Below, piece after piece: positions 42,501 through 54,500 of a DNA stretch of 64,000 bases. The translations under genes and the position numbers were made by a program. Source of the stretch: Daphnia carinata (Eukaryota; Arthropoda; Branchiopoda; Diplostraca; Daphniidae); contig NC_081340.1 of assembly GCF_022539665.2 (NCBI RefSeq), forward strand, positions 5,517,357 to 5,581,356. Direction: 5' to 3'. Positions within the stretch are counted from its first letter, which is position 1; each line of letters starts with the position of its first letter. A model generated the notes under the pieces. It was not told where the DNA came from and ran no database searches. It saw only the letters and a program-made list of their open reading frames with translations.

Positions 42501-45500
42501 CCTAAATAGACCGACGTGGTGGGGGGAAAAATTTATGCCCGCAATGTCCTTTGCTTTGTGTACGGGACCCAATGTCGCCCATCCGAATGGAAATGACAGG
42601 AATGTCATGAATCGCATTTCATTCTTTACGGCGTTTTACCATTTTGACGATCTCGATATAGAACAACAAACAGGAAACGGATGAAATTGCATTTTCTTCT
42701 ATTGCAATTTATTATTTAAATCAAAAATCATTTAAGTATATTTCTTAGAAAAATAAAGACGTTCTAACCCAAGTTATTATTACCTCGTTATAGTTTATTG
42801 GAGACCATTCAAGCACGTCTGCGTCGCGTCGTCGAAGAAGCCAATTATTTCGACGCCGTGCTGGATAGCATGAATCAAGTGCAAACCGGCCTGGAGAGAC
42901 TATTGGCTGAGATCACCGATTTCGATGCCTTCGGTAGCCAAACTGAACGCGTCGATCAAGAGCTGGCGGTGAGTCACACTACCTTTTTTCATTGTCATTC
43001 AAAAGCCACTCTTGTTCCAAGAAACGACGACGTCATTATTTACCATTCGTTTTGAATCATCCAATTTTACTCTTGTTTTCAAACTGATGCTAGACGCCGG
43101 AAGTTTCGGAATGCAAATCCTTAGCTGCTTAAAAACATTGCTGCCTCAAACTCGAACCACTAGCGGCAAAACACTCTGAGAATTTTGTTCGAATTTTTCG
43201 GTATTAGTTCGCTTGTCTGTCAGGTGTAGCGCTGCGTCACGTCGCGACGCCGTCTGTCTCGTAGGCAGCCCACTTCTCTCATCGGCCTGATAGAAAATAG
43301 AAACTGAGCTGGCAATGATACTCTTAGAAAAACAACAGGGATGTTCTTCCTCTTTTGTTTTTATTTTAATTTTCGTGAGGAGGGGGGGAGGGGTTTTTGT
43401 TTTTCTTCCCGAAATTATTCGTTTTTTTTTATCCCGTCCGTCGAAAATAGAGTCTGTGAGACTTTGGGTTTTCTTCGCATGCGCGATATTGCGTCAAAGC
43501 AGAGTTTTTAAAATGCCCGTGTAGCACGCAGAATTGCCTCAATACCACGATACGATTCGAAGGAGCTGTTTAGGTTTAAGGTGACCCCGCATCAACTGGA
43601 TTTGTCTCGGTGTGGCATCGCTACCCGAAAAGATTGCTGGAACATTTTCTCTATTTTATTTTGCTGTGCTCTCAAATTTATTTTTTTTCGTTTGGAGTAA
43701 ACACTCGCACATCCGGTCGACATCTTTTTTTTTTTTTTTTAATTATTATTATTCACGCCTGTTTCAACCTACCGAAGAGTTCAGTCTGCGTTCAACCGTT
43801 GCTCTACAAGGACTTCTAGGTCTTTGACGCTATTCTTATTGTCTCTTGATTTCTTGTTTAGAGTTTCAAAGCGAGTGAGCCGAAATACTGCGCATTCATT
43901 TTATTTGGCAAAAAGGAATGCCAATAGTGGCCACGACTTTATCGATTGGCTGCCCCTACCCAGCCCCTTTATCGAGCGTTGCCATTTTTGCCCTTCGCTA
44001 ATTTTAATTATTTAATCCATTAAAAAAAAATCGTGTGTTCTGCGTGCGTTTCTACCGTTTCGAGTGCTTCCATATTTGATTGTGTTTGGTATTTTTTTTT
44101 TTTTTAATTATTTTGCGTGACAGAGCTTGCGTGAACGTTCTCTGAGCTGCAAAGAAGGCGTTCGTGCTTTGGCACTAGCGGCGTCGCAGCGATTCGCGCA
44201 GCTGGATCAGGCCAAGCCGGCCGAAGTGGACAAGCACGTTGCTATTTTGGAATTGCTGAGCGAGAAGGTCCTAGCCGCCATGGAGGACAAGGAGAATGAA
44301 GCCAAGAGGGCCCGCACCGTCCGCTACGAGTACCACCGAGACGTTGAGCAGGTCCAAACTTGGATATGCCAGGCCGAGGGACGCGTCCAAGACCGAAATC
44401 TCGAGCCGCAAACGCTCAAAGAATTCCTACAGGTTCGCCTTGAAATCCGGAGAAAATTCGAATTGAATAATTTTGTTAATTTCTATTGCGTGATTTTAAA
44501 AAATCCACCAGGAATTACAATGTGAAATTGGTTTAATTACGGATCAAATGGACCGCGTTTCACGACATGGCCAACTCATTTGTCAGAGGACACGAGACGA
44601 GCACGAGCAACAGTTGGTGCGCACGACTCTGTCCAACTTGACGGATCAATTGCAGCAAGTTCGTTCTTGGCTCGAAGAGAAGAGGCTCCAGGCACCGATC
44701 CTATTTTGAGCCTTGCTCCCAAACGTTCCTCCCCTCCCCTCTCATTTCTTTTTTTACGTTTTTCGTTTCAAGGTCGGAGATTCTATCGATTCGTGGCAGC
44801 GATTTTTACAGCTCCACTCGCTCGTTGTCGCCTGGGTTGAAGAGAAGAAGGGATTCCTGGCCGAGCCGCTTCATTTGACGAGCTTGGTTCAGGCTCGCCA
44901 AAAATCCCAGGATTACAACGTACTAATTGTCTATTACTCTAAATAATTCAACGAGAGAAATTAACGGTTTTTAAATAGATGGCCGTAAAGAGCTGCAAGG
45001 TGGCCACGAAGAACGTCAGCGACATGGGCAAGGAACTGTCACGCATCTCGCAAGTGTCCAGCGTCGGAGCCCTGGCGGACCAGATGGCCGAAGCTGAGCA
45101 GAGCAAAACCGAAGTGGAAACCCAGTTGCAAGAAAGGGTTCGAAAATATTTCATTTTTATTATCAATCTAGATAACACCGTCAAGCCGATGTAGCGCCAA
45201 CGAACTGGAACAATGGCAATTTGCCATTGATTTTTTACCAATCGAAACTTATCGTCACCTTTGCATTTTTTTTTCTTTTCACGAGCAGAGTGCCTTACTT
45301 CAGGAGATGACGGAGGAATGGGAGCAATGCGAAAAGAAGCTGAAAGACGTCAAAGCCTGGCTGGAAAAGGCCAGACAGACGCTGGACTCGCCGCTGAACA
45401 AGAAACGGCCCTTGAGGGATCAACTGTCACTGAGGGAGAAAATGCTGGGCGACGTGACGATCCAAAAGACCAAGATCAACATGTCCATCGAGAAGTTGCA

Positions 45501-48500
45501 GGTGCATTTTCGTTCGGGAGTCACCGGATCACCAGATGTCGTCCACAGCAGCGTAGAACTCATCGAGCAGCTGGACGCCCTCTTGTCCGAGATCAATCAG
45601 CAATCTAAAACGCTGGAAGCGGCCGTCATCCAGCTTGACCAGCTACAACAGGTACGTCAGGATTTGCTTTAATGTGGTGATGGGGAGCTACACAGGTGGA
45701 CGGCATCGCAACTACCGTTGGTGTAATTGAAATGAAATTATCGTAGGAGATCCAAGGATTGCGGGCACAGGTAGTGCAGGTGGATCAGCAACTGCGCTTG
45801 GTGTCCAGTCCGGCTTACTCACCGCTGGATCGCGACAAGGCTCTTGCCGAACAAAACGTAAGTGCATTTTCTTTATTACTTAAGTACACTTACGGAAAAA
45901 AAAGCCTTCTTCTATTTCCCCTTACGTTTAAAAGAATTATCCGCAAGGTCAGCCTTTTTGATCCCCTTTACGTTTTCAGTCCACTTTGACGCTCAACTCG
46001 TATTCCCCTCTATCCGTCCCTCACAAACAGAAATGACGTAAATGTTTTGCGCACAAGGCCTGTTTTTTTTTGTTTTTTTTTAACATTTGCATAAAGTCCT
46101 CAGTCGACTTGTTTTTGAGTTGTCGGATATATGGTTTGATGGAGCGACACCCGTAGCTATGTGTTCATTTTTTAAGCTTTTTTTCTCTTCTAAGTTAATT
46201 TTCATTGTGGTAACATTCTGTCTAATTTTTAAGTTAAGTTTTTTTTTCTTCTTTTTAAATTGACATTTAACCGAATTTCTACGATTATTTTTCTTTTTCT
46301 TTACAACAAAAAGCTTATTCATTTTTCTGTTTTAACTAGTTTCTCTTCTTGAATTTCTACCAAAAACTGATCGACGCCGTGAAACATAATCATGCACAAT
46401 TAGCAATGAAAAAAAAAAAAAAAAAAAAAATTATGTTCCGCCGATTAGAAAACGGCCATTTTTTTTTTGTTCTTTCTTTAATTTTATTTGCCAAAAAAAA
46501 AAAAAAAAAACATCCTGGCTGTTTGCATCTCATTTGGACGTTGGCTACGCCTGTCGTTTCATCAAAGCGTCTTCCTCCACCAGTAAAAAAAAAAATCAAA
46601 AACATTTCACGATTGGTCCTTGTCAACAAGAGAGATTCTTTCCCAAGCAAATCAGTCGACTTGATTTCCAAAAAAAAAAAAGTTGTTCGTAGAAAGCGAA
46701 TTAAAAGTTCAAACCACCACCATCACACGCAGCACTCAACACACAACTACGCGAGTACTTACGCTTTTTGTTTGCTTTCAGTCATCCCCTTTCAAATAAA
46801 AATACGCTTCGCTTTTTTTGGCTTCAATGTTTTTTTGGAACCGCTCAGGTGTGTTTTGTGGGGGGGTCTGCGGTGACCATATTCCCATTTCCCCTTTCGT
46901 ATTTTTGCATTGCATTTGTTTTTTCTCTCTTTTTGAAGTTGTAGTTGGCTTTCAATTTCTTCCGGATTTCATTTCGGGAGAAGTTCGTTTTTTACTTTGT
47001 TTTTTTAGTCTGGTTTAAATGTGTTTCTCACATTGGTTCTGATTCTTTTTGTTATTTTTATTTTCTCCAAAAAAACACACAACCTTGTTTTCCTTATCCA
47101 AACATTCCTAATCCCGTTCCATCCATCGTTTTTATTGCCCGTCATCCAATCTCTCGATTCTATTTGGTCTCTCTCTCTCTCTCTCTCTCTGTCACTCTCG
47201 CTCTCTTCACTTATGGATATTCTTTATTTTGAATTATTTTTTTCCCGTTTGCGTGTCGCTCGCTTTCTTGTCTTGCGTTGGCACTACCATCCATGATTGG
47301 ATGTGGCGGTTGTCTCGTTCAGGTGTTTCGGGAGCGCTTGAAGGTCCTTCATTCCAAAATCACCGCCCGCAACGAACGCATCAAACTGCTTATGCAAAGA
47401 GGGAGTCCAGACGTCGATCCGCTGGAAACCTTATAGGAGAGAGATCATCGCTGACTCTCATTGTTGCTCTCCCTTTTTGTACATCTCTATTCTCGCTCGC
47501 GCTATTCAAAATGTCCTTTAAAAAAACCGCTCAGCAAAAATTCATCGAAAAAGAGAAACACGATTTCCAAAGTTTCGAGAAAAAAAAACGCCCTCCCTTG
47601 GCAAAGAAAAGAAAAGAAAAACGTTTCATTTTATTTTTCTCAACGATCGAGAAGGCGTTTGACAAATGTACATAATCACGTAGCCTTTCTCGCCCCCCAA
47701 TGTGTTGAACACCGTTAGCGAACGTTTAGCGGACAAAATGACGTCATAGTCTGACGATGACGTAAAGGAAAGCCAAACAAAAGACTCGTGGCGATTTCCT
47801 ATTCACTTTTACATACAACTTAACATCCACTCTGAACGAAACAGACAAAAACCAAGAAAAAAAAATGGTGGTGGTATCGCAATGATGAAATGACGCCAGC
47901 CATCAGTCCTTCAGCCAATTCTTTAACAAGCATAGCAAGATGCAAATTTTCTGTAAAGCGAAAAAAATTAAAGCAAGAAAGAAAAAATAGATCCGTTTCC
48001 CAGTTGCTTTTTAAAAAATTTTTTTTTTTTTTTTTTTGCCCTAGTGTCTTTTTGTTTTTTTTTATTTGAAACCCCCCCCCCAAAAAAAAAATGAGAAACC
48101 AAAAAAGAAAAAGAAAAAACGATAGAGAGACATATGATCAAATTTGATTACACGGCTCTGCCTGTCCGTGTGTAGGCATTGCAGGCCCATCAATGCGCCG
48201 TTTGCCAGCAAATCCAACAACTGCGAATGCGTATGACGGAAATCGACCCCCATTTGACACTGGCGGATGACGGAATCGAACGCTCCCTGATGGCAGCAGC
48301 TGCCGACTGGCAATTCCGTGCGCCGATGGAACCCAACCGCCCCGCCCTTCCTCTCCCAGTCTCACAGACCTCCACCGTTGCTCAATCGATCCCTACACCC
48401 CGCTGCGATGACGTTCAAAGCCCCGTTAGGGAAACGATCAGCACCTCGACCACCGCAGCGGCTCTTAAAAACTCGGCTCTCCTGACGCTGGAGAAATTCT

Positions 48501-51500
48501 CTTACGCCGACATCGCTGCTGGAAGGAGGAGCCCCAGTGTGTCTCGCCAGACGACGTTCGAAAGCCACGCAGAACTGGTGGAACCAGTTAGCGAACCGGT
48601 GCACATCGTTGAGCCACCAGTTCAAATTGAAATTCAAGTGCATCAAGAAACTCTTCCTGGACGATCTCGTTGGGAACAACAACAACAACAAGAAAAACTT
48701 GTCCAATCCGACGATCCGACTGCTGAAACGAAACATCCTAGTCGCAGCGATCTACGTCGTAGAGCCGCTGGAAGTAAACAAAAACGATCGATTGATCAGG
48801 AATCAAACAAACATGGCAGCCAAGACAGGCATCCGCCAGTAACTCCGGCCGAATCGTTGGACGTTCAAGAAGAGCCAGTCATCGAAGAAGTTAAGATGGT
48901 GCAAGAAACTGGAACGCGGCCAAAAGTGGCAACAACCGAACGTCGCAGTTCGTCGAATTTATCTCCACCGTCCGATTCTGAGAAACGATCTCGCAGTCCG
49001 TTATGGATGCCAGGATCGGGTGGGCCGTCGTACGCCGATATCTTGCGCGGCCATTACATTCCTCACCATCAAAGGGGAATGACTGGCATCGTCGACAGTC
49101 CGCAACAACAACAACAAAAACAAGAACAGCTGCAACGTTATGGCGGAGACAGTATCGACGACACTAACATGGCCGATGAAGCCGTTGTTCCAGTTGAAGA
49201 TCACACTCAGCAAACTGCCCTACCTGAAGTCATTGAAGAACCCAGTCCAGCAGTTCTAGAACAAGCTCAAACAACTGTAGATGCCAGCTGGGTGCCACAT
49301 GCAGTCTATGATGAACCAATCCAACAACAACAACAACAACAAGTTGGATATGCAGAATCCATGTTCCGACCTAGCAATCTATCTTTTGAAACTCAATACG
49401 CATCTGCACCTGATGCTGAAGCTGTTTTTGCTGCCAATTTTGACCTGATGGCTCTTCAACAAGCTTACGCTCAGCTGGAGTATGGTAATTTACCTGTAGC
49501 CTACCCCCTGCCTGCTTTTCCCATCCAGCAGACGGTCAATGTTGCTCAGAATTTCACGTTTAATGTCGAACAACCAAGACAAGAGTTTACGACATCGACT
49601 CCAACTCCACCTGCTCCTCAAATTCAAGAACCCGAGGTCCAAGTGGCACCTCAACAAACAGCTGATGCACCTGTTGAAACTACCAAACCCGTTGCCACGA
49701 ATGTAACTAAGCTATCGTACGCTCAGATCTTGGCTGCTGGACTCAGAGAGCCGGCCGAATCACCACACAGAAGGGATTCATCGGGATCTGCTGGATCGGG
49801 ATGCACATCATCTTCTCCACGTCCTTCACAAACTGCTATCCCTAATGTTAGCGATAAAGCTGCAACTGATTCAGCTCCAAGTCCTTCACGACTTTCGGTT
49901 CCAGAACGAGGCGTTTCTGAGCCTCGTGAGCCTCGCAGTCGTCAACGCATTTCGAAAGGATCCAAATCCAAGAGTTTCGATGTTCGCGAAAAAGATCCTT
50001 CGTCTTCCAAACCCAAATCGCCTCACGGTACATCTAAGTTGGCGACTCTTCCTGGACGCTCGATGGAGGCTAAGACTCGTCCGAAGAAAAAAGCTCGTAA
50101 CGCTAGTTTTAATGAGGACAAGGAATGGACATCTGTTCAAGCATCACCTCAAGAAACGCTGATGCCACCAGAGCCGAGTCCAGCACGTAGTAAATCACCT
50201 GGAGGTAATCCATCAACGTCCGAACCTGAAATGACGAAAGCCATGATGACATTCTACGGCATTAGCTCGGAAGATATCGAACAGCTGATCAGCAGCCGTT
50301 CTCAGGATTCTGACAGCGATGCCGAAGTGGCTGGAGTCGAAGCTGCCACTGAGAAGAAAAAGAAACATTTGCAGAAAAAGAAGAAAAGGAAGTCTTCCAA
50401 AGTACCGGATGAAGATGAAATTGAAAAAGCTTTGCGTGAAATTTCGGAATTAGAGAGAACTAAAAAATCGAAAATGAGGAGAACTCCATCTCATGAAGTA
50501 AAGATTCCGGAAGTCCAAGCGCCCGAACAGAAGCCTCAAAAAGTCCAGTCCGTTAATTTGGAAGTACCGGAACCTAAGAAAAGAGAAAAGAAATTAAAGA
50601 AAGCTGCTTCTGTTAGCGGAGGACATCCGGATAAATCAAATGTCAAACCAGAAAGTTCACCTCAACCTTTAACAGAGGCCAGCACTGGATGCGATTCTGC
50701 TACTTCAAGCTCTGGATCGCCTGATTCATCTACTCACAAGCAGCGCCGCGATCGAATTAAACGAGCTAAAGCGGTCAGTTTCAATGAAGAAAGCTTAAAC
50801 AAATGCGAACCTGCACCTGTTGTGGAAACCCAGGTGAAGAAGGAAGAAGCTAGTCTGGAAGCTAAACCTCAAAACACTTGCGATCCTGTTGAACCTGCTC
50901 CAGAAAATGAAGCGGAATTTGTCGTGTTGAACTCACAGGGTCTTGAATCTGTTGGTCATATGGTGGCCGATGTCGAAAGTCTAATGGAAGATGCTATGAG
51001 TGATGATATCGTCGTTTTGGAAACGGAAAATTTGGCAACAAGTCCCGGTCCGATTGAAGGGCATAGAACCCTAGATCTGCAAATACTTGAAGACGTGTTC
51101 ACGGAAACAGCTTCCGTATTTGAATCGCACGTATGTCCAGAAATATACGAAGAGGAAGAAGAATGTGTTCCAGTTGCTGATGTTCAGAAGAAGGAAGAAT
51201 CCTGTCCAACGGAACCAGTAGCCGAACGGGTTGAAAAAGAAAGTCCAGCATCTGAAAGCATCTTAGGAGCGTTAAATGTGGCCGAAGAGAATAGTGATGA
51301 GAAGATCCCTATCGAAACGACAGAAGAGCTCCCTCTCGGCAGTCAGCCAGCTGCCGCAATGACTCTTTTGCCACTCGAAGTTCGGGTCACTCTTCGTAAA
51401 ATCTCGGCCACTAGTACCGTCCCATTTCAGCCGGAAGAACTCGAGGTACGTGCGGATGAAACACGCGATCAGCTACTTAGAGCTACTGAATCGATTGATT

Positions 51501-54500
51501 TAGAGCCAGCCGCACTGGAAATCACATCGGCAATGATTTTTAATAACAGCGAAACAATCGGAGAACTGGAACAAAACACTGAATCTTCTGTTCTCAACAC
51601 TGAGACGGCCGGAGTCGACATCTTGACTTGCATATCTGCCATAACGCATTCACCGCCGGTAGAAATGATCACAGCGGAACAACTTCCGATTTTAGCTCGT
51701 CAGGTTTCGCTAGCAGACGAAGAATATGCAGACGAATCCGAATTGAGCTTACCTCTTTCTACCATCCCTATCCCAGCGATGCAGGAACGTGAAGAGGAAA
51801 GCCTTACTTTAGCCACGATGGAAGAACCTCCTACCACGAAAATGTATGTTCCAGCGGTAGAACAGGAATTACCAAGCCAAGAGCAAATGGTGGACATTGT
51901 TGAAGCTCTCCTCGAAGAACCGGAAGAACCTGTTATTGAAACACCTGCCACTGTTCAAGTCTCAGCCGCTGTTGAAGCCTTACCAACTGAACCATTTCCA
52001 GCAGAGACTCAAGCTCATCCAACGACAACTGGGACGGCACAATCGGCCGTAATATCAGTGCCATTGCTAACTGAAACACCACCTGAAGTTACTTCAATAA
52101 GCTCACCAGGTAGCGACTGTAAAGCCCCGTCAAGCCCGTTTGGTTTTGACGATGCGGATCATGTCGTCTTATCGCCGCAATGGATGCGCCAGCGTTCGCC
52201 ACTCGGTCGCACATTCAGTTTAGACCCTCGCAATCTCTCAACTGCGTTGAAATCGACCCCTGCTTCGCCATTGGTTAAGGCTCACAGCACTGACCTGTCC
52301 GAATCGTTCGGTACAGAAGAACAGAAAGCTGCTGCCGCTGCTAAAAGCATGGAAGAAGGTTCAAAATCTGAATCGCAAACAGGAGGCGAAGCCGATGATG
52401 AAGACGTCGAAGTTTATTGGCGTCTTCGGGAGAAGAAGAAGAAGAAGAAGAGGCGCAATCCTATTCCTGCTGTAGCGGGTAATCCACCGAGGGTGTCTGA
52501 ATCATCTTCAGATGCGCTTTCCATGGCAGAACATCATGGACCAATGAGTCCACTAAGCGTTGGATCGGATTTGCCCGTTTCTGAATCTACGTTGACGTCT
52601 GATGATGAGCACAGAACGAAATGCACCCAAGATGATGGATTCCAATCTGGAATTTCTACGCCCGTCTTATTGTCCATTGCTTCACCTGATTCAGAGTTAC
52701 GCGAAACTCCGACAGAACTCATAACAGAGATTGAATCAGTTTCTGTGGTTGTAACCGAAACTCTTTTGCAAACTCTACCAGCAGAAGTGACTGTACCATC
52801 AGATGACACGTTATCTCAATCGACAGTCCAAGAAGAAGATGTTGAAACAGAGTCGATGGAACCTGTGGAATCGAAGCCAAATGAAATTGTTATTGACATG
52901 CCAACCTCAGCTGAACCTTTGATTACTTCAGAAGCTTCTGAAAAGCTACAACAACAAATTTCAACTGTGACTGGAGATGTTGAGCTTAAAGATTTGGAAC
53001 AAACAACCCCAGCTTTTGAAGAATCTTCAGTTAGTTTCGATGCACCAGGCGATGAGTGTTTAGAACCAGTAAAAGAGCCGGAAGCCATTAGCGTTCCAGC
53101 AAACCAGGCCACATCCTGGGCAAATTTGGTAGCAACTGGCAAACCAAAAATAATTGAACCGACTCCTGAGCCCGAACCGGCTCCGAGACCGCCTCGGCCG
53201 CTACCTACCTTGATAGTTGTAGGTGAAGAAGAACATCACGACGTTCCATGCGATCCGGAAGGATTTCACATTGGACGGAAGGAAAGGAAATGGAGGAAAT
53301 GGCGATCATCGCAATCTGAGTCGCAAGATGTCGCATCAGACACGGAACACGTTGAAACTCCATCGGAAGCGCCTGTTCCTTCCACTATTGCGGTTGAGGA
53401 AGTTGTGGCCGTCAAACCAGTTCCTCCTCCATCACCGGCTGAAAACAGCAGCTCAGAATCGGACCAAGAAATGGCCGAGCCGCTTCGAGTGGTTGTTCGA
53501 TCCAAAGTGCAGAAGATGGCCAAATCAGTTCGCGAATTGGAGCAAAGAAAGAGACGTTCTCGCCTTTCAGAGTCTGAACAAGAAGTCCTGGAACTAGCTG
53601 AAGCTATTGCTGCGAACAAATCAATTCCCTCCGTCCGGCCGCAAAAGGATGATAACCTCAAAAACATTTATTTGGATTCCTGGCCTAAATGTTCAGCGTC
53701 TTCTTTGGACAGTTCTGAAAAATGTTTGTGGATTTTGCAACAATCGTCAGAACAAAAAACGGTGGCTGAAGTTCCAGAAACTGTTGAATACCAATCAAAT
53801 GAATCAGCTCCGAATAAAGAGAATATTGAAGAAACTGAAAAACCTTCAGAAGCAATTCCGTCCGCGGAAACTGGAGAAAATGAGCCAAATGAAACAGTTG
53901 AAAAAGACATGGAACAGACCCAATTGGTTGAACCAGAAGCTTTGGAAAAGAATCTTGAGACCGTTGAACCATGCCAAGAAGCTGAAGAACAGAAAGAACA
54001 GGTTCTCTTGGTTGAAGCTGTACCGGATGAAACCACACAACAAGGTGAAGTCCCTCAATTAATTGAAGATTCAGAGAAGGAAACGGTTAAAGGAGAACCT
54101 TGTCATCCATCAGTTATCAGTTGGGCTACTGTGGTTGCCACCAGCAAACCAGTAATTACAGAAACAAAAGAAGAGGAAGAAGAACCAGTGAGACCCAAAC
54201 GTCCGTTGCCCACTTTGATCGTGGTTGGAGAGAACGAACAGCCACTCCCTGCTCAAACCGATCCGGATTCATTTACCGAATTTGTATGTCGTAGCGAACG
54301 TCGTCGCAGGAAATGGAGATCATCTCAGTCTGAATCTCAAGATTACACGACAGATGAAGAGCACGTCGAATCAGTCTCATTGGATGTAAAAGACAAACCT
54401 GAAGAGCAACCAGCATCCGAACCTGTCGAAACCATCGCTGAGGATCCAGTTACACCTTCATCCACAGATGTTGTGAAAAAAGAAGAATCCGACGAGGAAG

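Larger units (their letters stand above)
45858..47322 (+). other. Large intron after the branch-point exon
   Basis: Highly AT-rich, with a 22-base A run at 46409-46430, other long A and T tracts and a (TC)n tract near 47.17 kb. No exon supported. Acceptor TTGTCTCGTTCAG. Confidence 0.8.

Noticed and set aside
42174-42684. Overlapping open frames on both strands in the 934-bp intron
   Set aside because: No splice sites or homology-like pattern; frames on both strands are chance products of a stop-poor stretch.
48003-48120. T, C and A homopolymer cluster as a possible retroelement tail
   Set aside because: No target-site duplication or element body seen; ordinary homopolymer-rich intron near a pyrimidine tract.
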